DNA from: Sulfitobacter sp. OXR-159
Lineage (GTDB): Bacteria > Pseudomonadota > Alphaproteobacteria > Rhodobacterales > Rhodobacteraceae
Direction: 5' to 3'
NCBI RefSeq assembly: GCF_034377145.1
Contig: NZ_CP139707.1
Coordinates: forward strand, 2,241,001-2,305,000
DNA: 64,000 nucleotides
The translations under genes were made by a program, and so were the position numbers. The notes beneath the pieces are model-generated. The model did not search any database, had not been told where the DNA came from, and was given only the letters and a program-made list of their open reading frames with translations. This document shows, in pieces, positions 35,394-43,505 of this stretch; the first letter of the stretch is position 1, and the number at the start of each line of letters is the position of its first letter.

Positions 35394-35764
35394 GTCATTG
35401 TCCTTTCGTTGTTCGACGTTTGCGTTTCCAGCGGCAGCATCACGGTCGCGACAAGGCCGCCTTCCGCCCGGTTGGCGAGGCTGATGTCGCCGCCATGTGC
35501 CCGGATAATGGTTCGCGCGATGGACAGCCCGAGCCCTGTGCCGCCGGTCTCTCTCGAACGGGATTTTTCAAGTCTGAAATAGGGCTCGAAGACCTGTTCG
35601 AGGTCGGCATTCGGTATGCCGGGTCCGTTGTCAGTAATGCGGATAAAGGCGTGGTCGTTCTCGCGTCCATAGCTGGCATCGACCATTCCGCCATAGCGTT
35701 CGGCATTGTCGATGAGGTTGCGAAGGGCGCGCCGGACCGATTGCGGCCGCAAGCGCAGATTCAT
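35390..35764 (-). pseudogene. Sensor histidine kinase, ATPase domain only
   Basis: 124 codons covering the HATPase_c domain: NLIDNAERYGG (N box), ITDNGPGIP (G1), GGTGLGLSIART (G2). The sensor, HAMP and phospho-accepting His region are absent. In-frame sequence continues upstream as GLQEGEA, showing that the gene once extended further. The ATG overlaps the stop of the truncated response regulator (ATGA), apparently by chance of a deletion that fused the two genes. Confidence 0.82.
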
Positions 35765-36363
35765 GGCCTCACCTTCCTGCAGGCCGCGCGTCCGGCAGTG
35801 AGATCGAGAAGCTGATCGCGATTGAGTACGAGCCGGGGCCGTTCGAGAAAAACGACTAGAAGTTTGAGTTCCGAACCGGTGAGGTCGACCTGCCCGCCGC
35901 TCTCATCGGTCAACATGCGGCTGTCGGTATCGAGGGTCCACTGTGCAAATACGATGCGTCTTCCCGACAATTTTCCGGCATGGGTCCCGGGCAGCGGCGA
36001 ACGTCGCAGAATGGCCTTGATGCGCGCGAGCAGTTCTCGGGGATTGAATGGTTTGGCAAGGTAGTCGTCCGCCCCGATTTCCAATCCGACGATGCGATCC
36101 GTCTCTTCACCGAGCGCTGTCAGCATCAGGATCGGCACGTCGCCCTTGGCCGACAGACGACGGCAGACCGATAATCCGTTTTCTCCGGGCATCATGACAT
36201 CGAGAACGATCAGATTGAACTGTCCTCTCGCAAGCTTCGCATCCATTTCGACGGCATCTCGCGCCGAGGTTGCGCGCAGGCCGTTCTTTTCGAGGTAACG
36301 GGTAACGGAGTTGCGGATTTCGCGATGATCGTCGACGACGAGGATATGGGGCTGATCGTTCAT
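35761..36363 (-). pseudogene. OmpR-type response regulator, C-terminally truncated
   Basis: 200 residues from the ATG at 36363 (GAAGGAAG upstream). The receiver domain is complete with Asp55 (LIVLDVMMPG) and Lys104 (YLAKPF). The DNA-binding winged helix begins (LTGSELKLLVVFLERPRLVL) but stops after DQLLDLTAGRAA, ahead of the recognition helix. About 35-40 residues are lost together with the front of the kinase gene. It may be phosphorylated but should not bind DNA normally. Confidence 0.85.
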
Positions 36364-36533
36364 GTTCTTCCTTCTAACGATTAGCGCATCGGTTTCCCGA
36401 AGAGAATTGTCACGAAATGTAACAGGGGCGGGGTTTGCGACATGGCGATACAATACCGTTGTTCCAGCCGGTTCCGCTGCGGCCTAACACTCCCATATAA
36501 AGTCTATCGAAACCAAAACATGAGGAAATCACG

Positions 36534-37112
36534 ATGACCCGCAAAACCCTGCTCGCAGCAACCGTTTTGGCCGCAACTGCAATCGGAGGAATCGCGATCG
36601 CGGACTCCAATCACGGACATGGGGGTAAATCCGGTATGAGCGACCGTGCCGGCATGATGCAGGACGGTTCCGGCATGGAGGGCGGCATGTCCGACATGAT
36701 GGGCATGATGAAGCGCATGCACGGCCAGATGATGGGCGGCAGCATGATGGGCGGAATGGACCCGATGGGCGGCGCCATGATGCAGATGTTCGACGCCGAC
36801 GGTGACGGCACGGTGACGCCCGAGGAAATGCGCGCCGGACTGCAGGCCGAGCTGACCGAATACGACAGCGACGGTGACGGCACCCTGTCTATCGAGGAAT
36901 TCGAGGCGCTGCACAGCGCGATGATCCGCGAGATGATGGTGGATCGCTTCCAGCATCTGGATGCCGATGGCGACGGCTCCATCACAGCCGAAGAAATGAC
37001 AGCCCCGGCCGACAAGATGGAGCGCATGCAAAAGATGCGCGACGCAATGGGGCAGATGGAGCCCGGCGACGGCCCCGGCATGGGCGACAGCGACATGATG
37101 AACAACGATTGA
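36534..37112 (+). CDS. Secreted Met-rich EF-hand protein
   Basis: 192 residues: signal peptide (1-23), a Met/Gly-rich segment (residues 40-85, many MMG repeats, possible Cu(I) ligands), then three canonical EF-hand loops at 87-98 (DADGDGTVTPEE), 111-122 and 143-154, and a Met-rich tail. AGGAAATC precedes the ATG. Probably a periplasmic calcium and/or copper-binding protein; divergent from the response-regulator gene, whose promoter region it shares. Confidence 0.82.
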   Translation: MTRKTLLAATVLAATAIGGIAIADSNHGHGGKSGMSDRAGMMQDGSGMEGGMSDMMGMMKRMHGQMMGGSMMGGMDPMGGAMMQMFDADGDGTVTPEEMRAGLQAELTEYDSDGDGTLSIEEFEALHSAMIREMMVDRFQHLDADGDGSITAEEMTAPADKMERMQKMRDAMGQMEPGDGPGMGDSDMMNND

Positions 37113-37212
37113 GCGTTTTCGGGCGTCGGCCTATGTGGCGGCGCTCCTATCCGGTACCGAGCCATGGTCGGCGGATCGGTACGGACTTAGCCCTGCTTTG
37201 ACGGAGGCAAAT

Positions 37213-37308
37213 ATGATGAGCCTTGTAATGATGATCGTCTGGCTGGTTCTCGCGACAACGACGATCCTGCGGGGTCGGCTCAAGCCGATCAAGCAGCCGC
37301 TTGAGTAA
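37213..37308 (+). CDS. 31-residue single-TM peptide
   Basis: Starts MMSLVMMIVWLVLATTTILR and ends with a short basic/proline tail. GGAGGCAA ribosome-binding site, 10 bases before the DUF302 gene, so likely co-transcribed. Function unknown. Confidence 0.55.
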   Translation: MMSLVMMIVWLVLATTTILRGRLKPIKQPLE

Positions 37309-37317
37309 CTTGAGGAG

Positions 37318-37611
37318 ATGAAAGTGACTTATACCTATAACCGCGTACTCAGAGGCGTCAGTATCGACGACGCGGAAAAGCGCGTCCGCGCCGCCCTGGC
37401 GGATAAGGGTTTCGGCGTTCTGACCGTAATCGATGTCAAGACGACGATGAAGGAAAAGATCGACGTCGATATGGACGGCTATCGCATCCTTGGCGCCTGC
37501 AATCCGGAAATGGCCCACAAGGCAATCGGGATCGAACCGCGCGTGGGCGCGATGTTGCCATGCAACGTTATCCTGCGCGACATGCTGTGCGAGACTGTCG
37601 ATGCGGCATGA
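37318..37611 (+). CDS. DUF302 domain protein
   Basis: 97 residues matching DUF302 throughout: ALADKGFGVLTVIDVKTTMK, then RILGACNPEMAHKAIGIEP and MLPCNVILRD. The conserved cysteine in GACNP is present. Cytosolic; fold known, function unknown, often found with heavy-metal or thiosulfate genes. GAGGAG just before the ATG. Confidence 0.92.
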   Translation: MKVTYTYNRVLRGVSIDDAEKRVRAALADKGFGVLTVIDVKTTMKEKIDVDMDGYRILGACNPEMAHKAIGIEPRVGAMLPCNVILRDMLCETVDAA

Positions 37612-37692
37612 TCGCCATATCGTTGATCTTTGGGTCGCTGGAGGGCGTATGCATCGGGGAATCGGGCTCGAACCCGAGTAACAGGGAGGCAG

Positions 37693-38081
37693 GTGGCTGA
37701 CAGCATCCAGGATAGAGAAAAATCCCTGACCTTCGGCGAAGGCTTTTGGGCGCCTGGTGCAGTGGGAGCCGTCTTGTTGCTGATCGCCGCGATAACGTTG
37801 GCGCTGATCGGCGGAGCCTACATCGGATTTGGTGCGACGGCTAATTCGCTGAAAACCTTTTGCGCAGAATTGGCGGTTGCAGTCCTGTTCGCGGCGACCG
37901 CGCTGCGGGATTGCTCTGGACTCCTTTGGCTTTGCCTGTAGGGCTCGCCGCACATGCCGCGTGGGATCTTCTGCATCACAACGATGTGTTCGGCGCGCCG
38001 GTCACGCGGTGGTACATTCCGTTCTGCGTCGTCTTCGAGCTGTTGGCGGCAGCCTTCCTTTTTGTGCTGTATGTGCCGTGA
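37693..38081 (+). pseudogene. Small multi-TM membrane protein, frameshifted
   Basis: GTG start with AGGGAGGCAG before it; first frame VADSIQDREKSLTFGEGFWA and two hydrophobic helices to about 37905. A one-base shift is then needed to continue as LLWTPLALPVGLAAHAAWDL, HHNDVFGAPVTRWYIPFCV and a last helix ending at 38081. Joined, it is about 128 residues with four helices. Family not recognised. The frameshift may be a true mutation or a sequencing error. Confidence 0.6.
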
Positions 38082-38239
38082 GGCCGGGAATACCACGGTT
38101 CGTGTTCGGGCGAACCGCACGATTGACTGCTGCGGCACTGCTGATTTTCGCCATCCTGGCCCTGGCCCTGGCCTTGGGTCCGCTTGCCGACGTCATCGAG
38201 AACTTCGACGGCGACAACGCTGTTTTGTCTCGCACTTAG
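38078..38239 (+). CDS. 53-residue membrane peptide, possibly truncated
   Basis: GTG start overlapping the previous stop (GTGA): VRPGIPRFVFGRTARLTAAA, one helix (LLIFAILALALALGPLADVI) and a short tail. No ribosome-binding site of its own; coupling to the frameshifted upstream gene would be required. Function unknown. Confidence 0.4.
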   Translation: MRPGIPRFVFGRTARLTAAALLIFAILALALALGPLADVIENFDGDNAVLSRT

Positions 38240-38303
38240 TTATAAATATGACGGGCCGCAGTGTGGGGCGTCGCCGAATTGTCTTCACACATCAGGGCGT
38301 GGC

Positions 38304-38580
38304 GATATCGACCTGCCTTATCCGAACAATCGGAAGATCTTGGCGTATATCCGACATAACCGAGGGATAAAGCCGGGTACCGATGGCGATGAGGCGGTAC
38401 TTTGCGTCGCCAACTTCAGCCGGGCGCCACAGGCGGTAAAAATTGATCCAAGCCAGTACTAAGGCCGCGTGCCGGTCGAACTGGCAGGTCAGGCCCCCTT
38501 CCCGCCCGTCGGTGAACTGCCCTATATGTTGACCTTACCAGCCTACGTAGCGCACTCCTTTACCTTCTATTTCGTTCTGG
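38304..38580 (+). pseudogene. Trehalose synthase (TreS) C-terminal fragment
   Basis: One frame reads DIDLPYPNNRKILAYIRHN and EAVLCVANFSRAPQAVKID to a TAA, then continues as VPVELAGQAPFPPVGELPYM after the stop. This is the C-terminal beta domain of maltosyl/trehalose synthase-type glycosyl hydrolases. Start, catalytic barrel and true end are absent. A decayed fragment. Confidence 0.65.
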
Positions 38581-38626
38581 ACGCACTGGGGCTTGAGCCA
38601 GCGATCTTGACATGGCAAAGCCATGA

Positions 38627-38935
38627 GTATCATCAGATGGTTTTAGAAATCGGTCTGAACTTGGGCGTGGCTCTGAGCTGGATCGTATTGACGATGAGCC
38701 TGAACCGGGCCTGACGCCCGCTGAGCGGGCTGTTGCATTGTTCCTTATCATTGGGCTGAGCATGCGCGATATTGCGAAGATGGGGGGCAAATTGGAAAGC
38801 ACGATCAAAGCCCAGACCAATGCAATCTATCGCAAGGCTGGCGTGACCGGGCGCACGCAATTGCTCAGCACGTTTATAGAGGGTTTAATGGACGAGGCCC
38901 TGCTACAGCGGACGATTAGCAGGCCAAGGCTGTGA
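38627..38935 (+). pseudogene. LuxR-type regulator, C-terminal HTH fragment
   Basis: 103 codons ending in a GerE-type helix-turn-helix: LTPAERAVALFLIIGLSMRD, then ESTIKAQTNAIYRKAGVTGR and TQLLSTFIEGLMDEAL. No start codon with a ribosome-binding site and no N-terminal sensory or receiver domain. Probably truncated when the TreS fragment was joined to it. Confidence 0.6.
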
Positions 38936-39027
38936 GAAGCCTGGCGATGGCAGCAGTAGCGTGACCAATGGCCGTCTGAGCACTATTGGTTTCTGAAAGG
39001 GCTGTAGGCGACATCAAGTCGAGAGGC

Positions 39028-39174
39028 TTAGTCGCCCTCCTTGAGCACTTTCTTGGGATTCTTTGAATCGAACTCTTCAGGACTGTGAGCGGCTCCCTCG
39101 TGATCGTCTTGTGCATTATGCCGCTTGCGGTGCGGCGGGCGCTTTTCTTTGGCGTAGTCTGGTTCGTTTGGCAT
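39028..39174 (-). CDS. 48-residue charged hypothetical protein
   Basis: Begins MPNEPDYAKEKRPPHRKRHN and ends SKNPKKVLKEGD; highly hydrophilic, no membrane segment. GGAGCACCC lies 4-10 bases before the ATG. Likely a real small gene because of its ribosome-binding site and uninterrupted coding character; I recall similar peptides in Rhodobacteraceae accessory regions, but no function is known. Confidence 0.55.
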   Translation of the reverse strand: MPNEPDYAKEKRPPHRKRHNAQDDHEGAAHSPEEFDSKNPKKVLKEGD

Positions 39175-39429
39175 CGGGTGCTCCGTTCTCTAATGGCGCG
39201 CTGAGCCGGCTAACTGGCTTCAAAGGCATCTTTTACCCAGAACTCTGACTGTCTGATAATGTTCCAGCCAAACCCCGTGCGCCGTGCTTCGCTCTCTGGC
39301 CTTTTGTTGAAAAGCACATGCTTCAGCGAAAATCTGAGGTGGAAAGAAAGGCCTCTACCCGTGGCGCAACTTATCCGACCGGAACCATAGCGGCTATTCC
39401 GCGTTTCCAATACTAACCAAAGGAGAACG

Positions 39430-39936
39430 ATGATGACTTCACAGTGCCAAGCGACCGCAAATTTGGTTCACAATGGAGAATATTCCGATCTACGGTTCGT
39501 CAATATGATGTCCGCCCATCATGCGATGGCGGTATCAATGGCCGAGGTTGCGGTGGAAAAAGGCGAGCACAACGAACTCGTCCAGTTCGCAAAGACCATG
39601 ATCGAAGATCAGAAGAAAGAAATCGAAACGCTTGATGGCATAATCGAAGACCTTGATGGCCCTGATGAAGTCGCGACGGAAACCCATCCCCATGAGCGCA
39701 GCATGCTCGGGATGGACAGCCCAGAAGAACTCGCAAAAAAGGCACCCTTCGACAAAGCATTCATCGATTCACAACTGCCGCACCATGCCTCTGCAATTGA
39801 AATGGCAGCGGTCGCTCTGAAACAGAGTTCCAACAGCGACATCAAGAAGCTTTCGAGGAGCATTATCGATGCTCAGGCCCAAGAGATCGGCAAAATGATC
39901 GACTGGCGCCATAGCTGGTACGGTGAAAAGGGCTGA
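39430..39936 (+). CDS. DUF305 (CopM-like) metal-binding protein
   Basis: 168 residues of two related four-helix halves carrying the DUF305 signatures DLRFVNMMSAHHAMAVSMAE and FIDSQLPHHASAIEMAAVAL. His/Met clusters in both are the proposed Cu(I) sites. CAAAGGAGAACG precedes ATGATG. No obvious signal peptide, unlike many relatives, so it may be cytoplasmic or have lost export. Sits ahead of the complex-I-like operon. Confidence 0.88.
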   Translation: MMTSQCQATANLVHNGEYSDLRFVNMMSAHHAMAVSMAEVAVEKGEHNELVQFAKTMIEDQKKEIETLDGIIEDLDGPDEVATETHPHERSMLGMDSPEELAKKAPFDKAFIDSQLPHHASAIEMAAVALKQSSNSDIKKLSRSIIDAQAQEIGKMIDWRHSWYGEKG

Positions 39937-40099
39937 ATTTTGCCAGCAAGATAGCCTTCCTGTGATCTGGTCTACTGTTTGATGTCACAGCCACTTGACG
40001 CGCAGGCCTCAGAAAAAGTGCAAGGCTCCAGCAGGAGGAAGGCTTTTATAGTTCGCGCCGATAGGTAACCTTGCTTGGGCATAAGGGATACCAAAATTC

Positions 40100-40441
40100 A
40101 TGACGACATTGATCGCCATCATTTTGATCTTTGCGTTCTCAATGCTGTTCACCGCAGCATTGCGCGCAGGTGCTGCAGGTCCAAGCACCTATCCTCAGAA
40201 GCGCCCTATACTCGGGGGCAGTGATCCTGAGACCCATGCATGGCAACGTTTCCACATCCGGTACTACACTATGACGCTGCTGTTCGTCGCCTTCGAGATG
40301 GAAATGATGTTCATGTATCCTTGGGCCGTGGTTTTTGTAGAGGAAGGCCCCAAGGCGCTGGCAGAGATGGGTATGTTCTTGGTCATTCTATCGGTCGGGA
40401 TCGTCTATGGCTGGCGGGAGGGTATTTTTCGGTGGGAATGA
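40100..40441 (+). CDS. nuoA: Complex-I-like subunit A
   Basis: 113 residues with three membrane helices. The NuoA hallmark WQRFHIRYYTMTLLFVAFEM and EMMFMYPWAV are clear. First gene of an eight-gene operon with near-continuous ATGA overlaps. In complex I, NuoA with H and J forms the quinone-side membrane channel. Confidence 0.93.
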   Translation: MTTLIAIILIFAFSMLFTAALRAGAAGPSTYPQKRPILGGSDPETHAWQRFHIRYYTMTLLFVAFEMEMMFMYPWAVVFVEEGPKALAEMGMFLVILSVGIVYGWREGIFRWE

Positions 40442-41460
40442 GCTGGCTTGCAAAAATGGCAGGGCTGGCCGAAGTGCCGGTGTTTGTAGCCTTTGGCGAG
40501 GGTGCCCCTGCAGATGCCCCGAGCGTGCTGGCTAAAGCCCCCGGATTGCGCGTTGTTGAGACGCCGCGAGCCGCAGCGATCTTGTTCGTTGTAGGCACGG
40601 TTCCAGAGGCTCTTCTACCTCAACTGCACCGCCTGCATGACCAGTTGCCGCACCCCCGCGCCAGCGCTCTCTGGCATTCTCGCAATGAGTTGCCAGGCGC
40701 GACGAGAATAGAAGAAATAGCGAACATCAGCGTTTTGTTGAGGGCAATTCACAGAGATCTGCTGGGTGGCAGTCTCAAGTCCGAGCCCGACTTTTTGTCA
40801 GATGCCCCGCCAAACGAGTGGCACGGGGTCGGGCCACATGGTCAAGGCGGCAAAGGCATGATGGGCGGCACCCCTTATGGAAGGCCGATGGCGATGACAG
40901 CCGCCGATCTGCGGGATGGGCTGGAGCTTGATGCCTACACCGCAGATTTCGGTCCTTTTCTGCCCATGCTCCCGGCCGGGCTCGTCTTGACCCTCACTCT
41001 CCAAGGCGACACGATACAGAACGTTGCGGTTGCGCATCCGCCGTTCGAAACCCAAGAACAACGCGGTTGGGTTCTACTCAATCTTCTGGGACTGCCCGCA
41101 CTGGCCGAACGGATGTTACGCGCCACCAACATCGGCAATGCGACCGTCAAACGGCTGATCCGCTTATCGGGCGCGCGGGCAGCAATCCCCGAAGGGTTGG
41201 GCCGCACTCATGACGGATCGGACGTACGCACGCGCTTTGACCTGCTGACCGGCACCTCAGAACCCATTTTCAACCTGCACGTCCAGCAAATAGGCCTTGA
41301 TGATCTATTGATCGGTCTGGAATGGCACGAAGCCATGCTGGTTTTGAACAGCTTTGACAACGCATCGCTGCGCGCCATTTGCGCCAATACCTCTGATCCC
41401 GAGCCCGATACAATGGCGGGCGGAATGGATCACGGCGTCCATGCAGGGCACATGTCATGA
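40438..41460 (+). CDS. NuoB/NuoD-like fusion without iron-sulfur ligands
   Basis: 340 residues from the ATG overlapping the nuoA stop. Residues ~10-80 look like a NuoB fold (AAAILFVVGTVPEALLPQLH resembles the ADxxxVxGTVT...RRLYDQ region), but the N2-cluster cysteines are absent; only one Cys occurs in the protein. Residues ~125-335 resemble NuoD (ADFGPFLPMLPAGLVLTLTL for the usual FGPQHPAAHG stretch). The tail is Met/His-rich (GGMDHGVHAGHMS). Probably a structural peripheral subunit with altered or no redox function. Assignment by pattern only. Confidence 0.65.
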   Translation: MSWLAKMAGLAEVPVFVAFGEGAPADAPSVLAKAPGLRVVETPRAAAILFVVGTVPEALLPQLHRLHDQLPHPRASALWHSRNELPGATRIEEIANISVLLRAIHRDLLGGSLKSEPDFLSDAPPNEWHGVGPHGQGGKGMMGGTPYGRPMAMTAADLRDGLELDAYTADFGPFLPMLPAGLVLTLTLQGDTIQNVAVAHPPFETQEQRGWVLLNLLGLPALAERMLRATNIGNATVKRLIRLSGARAAIPEGLGRTHDGSDVRTRFDLLTGTSEPIFNLHVQQIGLDDLLIGLEWHEAMLVLNSFDNASLRAICANTSDPEPDTMAGGMDHGVHAGHMS

Positions 41461-42371
41461 GCGTCGCCCTCACCCTGATGATAATGCTCGTATTCATGAC
41501 CGTCGGCATGCTTATCGCTGCGGTTCTGGACACGTTTTTCTACCGATGGCTGGCCGGACGAACTGGGGGCAGTTTGCTAACGCCGCTCTATACCGCTGCG
41601 GCGGAAGTGTCTCGGCAACGCATTTCGACCGAGGCGCCAGACAGAATGAACTGGTTCCTGTCCATCTCGGGTTTTCTGACGCTCGGTGCGATTGGTCTCG
41701 CTGTCGTACCGCTCGGGCCACAGTCTGTAGTGATTGGCCTCGAAACCAGTGTGGTGCTGTGGGGGGCGTGCGAGTCCCTCGTGGTTGTGCTTGTGTTTTT
41801 GCACGGCTGGGCACCCAATTCCCCGCTCGCCCTGATCGGGGCCTATCGCTATGTCGCTATTGGGCTGCCGATCATGCTGCTTAGCATGTTTGTCCTGATC
41901 GCCGCCGCACTGCCTGCAGAGTCGCTTGATCTACGCGCTATCGTGACGTCGCAAGAGGACATATGGAACGTGATCCGCCAACCGCTTGGGCTGCCCCTCT
42001 TCATACTGTTGGGATTGTCACTTACGCTGCGCGGACCACTCGACTACGCCGACAGTGCTGACCTTGCAGGCGGCACGTCGATTGAGGATTCAGGCGCTAA
42101 TCGGTCCGGTTGGCAGGTGGCAAGATTGTCCATGTTGGTCGGCTTTTCTGCAGTGGCCGCCTCGGCATTTCTGGGCGGCTATCTCGGCCCGGTCCTTCCG
42201 GGAGTTGTCTGGCTCGCGTTCAAAACACTAACCATCATGGCTGTCATTATCGCCCTGTCTCATCTGCTGGCGCGTATGCCCGTAGCACGGATGCTCGGGC
42301 TGATCTGGAAGGTCCTGCTGCCAATTGCCTTCTTAGACTTGTTGCTGGCCGGACTGGTGGCGCTGGCATGA
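41457..42371 (+). CDS. nuoH: Complex-I-like subunit H
   Basis: 304 residues, eight predicted helices. NuoH-type features include LLTPLYTAAAEVSRQRISTE after the first helix, GLPLFILLGLSLTLRGPLDY, and KTLTIMAVIIALSHLLARMP near the C terminus. ATGA overlap at both ends. Divergent from respiratory NuoH, in keeping with the unusual operon. Confidence 0.82.
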   Translation: MSVALTLMIMLVFMTVGMLIAAVLDTFFYRWLAGRTGGSLLTPLYTAAAEVSRQRISTEAPDRMNWFLSISGFLTLGAIGLAVVPLGPQSVVIGLETSVVLWGACESLVVVLVFLHGWAPNSPLALIGAYRYVAIGLPIMLLSMFVLIAAALPAESLDLRAIVTSQEDIWNVIRQPLGLPLFILLGLSLTLRGPLDYADSADLAGGTSIEDSGANRSGWQVARLSMLVGFSAVAASAFLGGYLGPVLPGVVWLAFKTLTIMAVIIALSHLLARMPVARMLGLIWKVLLPIAFLDLLLAGLVALA

Positions 42372-43198
42372 CGGATATTGCTTTCTATTTCCTCTCGGCG
42401 ATCGCCATCTGGAGCGGTTGGCGGGTTTTTCGGGTCGACTCGATGATCCGTGCAACATTCGCGCTGATGGTCTCGTTCATCTGTGTCGGTGCCATCGCGC
42501 TATTGATGTCTGCCGATTACATCGGCGTCGCCACGGTCTTTATGATGGCGGTCGAGATGATGGTCATGGGTCTTTTCATGGTGATGTTCATGATGAACCC
42601 GGCAGGCCTGAACCCGATGCAGATGGTGCATCAATACCGCCTGTCGATAGGAGCGGGCATTGTCGCTTTTATCGGCCTCACAGTCGCGGTGCTCACAACT
42701 GACCTACCGCATAATCCCCTGCCTGCGGGTCGGGATACCATGCGTGATCTGGGCATCAACCTGCTGGGCAGCTCGATGCTGATATTTGAGACCGCCGGGG
42801 TGACGCTATTGGCGACCATGCTCGGCGCTGTCATCTTATCGAGCCGCCGTGGCCGGTTTGGAGTGTCGGACGAGGGTGCTATCCCCCCAGGGCTTCATCC
42901 GGGCGGAACACCTGCGGGGCGCAAGGTGGAGGAAGGCGGTGGCCACGGAGGGCATGGTGGGCACGGCGGCCATGGTGGTCATGACAAGATGACTGACGAG
43001 AAGGACGACGGCCAAGGCACTGGCCATATGGGTCACGAGATGGCCGACGCCGACCCGGCGTTGTCAGCAGGGCATACGGGTCACGGAGGACACACAACCG
43101 GCGCTAACCCAGAAGGCGCCGATCCAAAGAAGCCCAAACAAGAGCCAGCACCGGACCCGCATGAAGGCCACGGCACCAAGCCGAAGAAGGAGCATTGA
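42368..43198 (+). CDS. nuoJ: Complex-I-like subunit J with His-rich tail
   Basis: 276 residues from the ATG overlapping nuoH. The first ~170 residues are NuoJ: five helices, with VGAIALLMSADYIGVATVFM and VEMMVMGLFMVMFMM. The remaining ~100 residues form an unusual soluble extension starting GGGHGGHGGHGGHGGHDK and containing further GHMGHE, GHTGHGGH and HEGHG motifs, then Lys/Pro. Ordinary NuoJ lacks this; it is a likely metal-binding tail. Confidence 0.9.
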   Translation: MTDIAFYFLSAIAIWSGWRVFRVDSMIRATFALMVSFICVGAIALLMSADYIGVATVFMMAVEMMVMGLFMVMFMMNPAGLNPMQMVHQYRLSIGAGIVAFIGLTVAVLTTDLPHNPLPAGRDTMRDLGINLLGSSMLIFETAGVTLLATMLGAVILSSRRGRFGVSDEGAIPPGLHPGGTPAGRKVEEGGGHGGHGGHGGHGGHDKMTDEKDDGQGTGHMGHEMADADPALSAGHTGHGGHTTGANPEGADPKKPKQEPAPDPHEGHGTKPKKEH

Positions 43199-43199
43199 T

Positions 43200-43505
43200 A
43201 TGACGTTAACAGCCATATTGATTGTCGCGTCGGCGCTCTTTGGCATCGGTCTCTTCGGTGCGTTATCACAGAAATCCTTTGTAATGCTGATGATGGGCTT
43301 GGAGCTGATGCTAAATGGCACCCTACTCGCGGCTGTGGGGTTTTGGGCCTTTACCCTTGAAGGGGCGCCTGAGGGACAATTGCTTGCGATCCTGATCATG
43401 GCGGTGATGGCAGTCGAACTGGCAATCGGCTTTGCCTTGGTTGTTGCCGTCTATCGCAAACGCCAAGCGGATGTGATTGAAGCGCTCGGGACGCTGAAAG
43501 AATGA
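43200..43505 (+). CDS. nuoK: Complex-I-like subunit K
   Basis: 101 residues, three helices; SFVMLMMGLELMLNGTLLAA has the conserved membrane glutamate of NuoK, and AVELAIGFALVVAVYRKRQA the second. Starts one base after the nuoJ stop region and overlaps nuoL by four bases. Confidence 0.93.
   Translation: MTLTAILIVASALFGIGLFGALSQKSFVMLMMGLELMLNGTLLAAVGFWAFTLEGAPEGQLLAILIMAVMAVELAIGFALVVAVYRKRQADVIEALGTLKE

Noticed and set aside
40438..41460. [NiFe]-hydrogenase or formate-hydrogenlyase large subunit
   Set aside because: No CxxC pairs for a Ni-Fe centre; only one cysteine in the protein.
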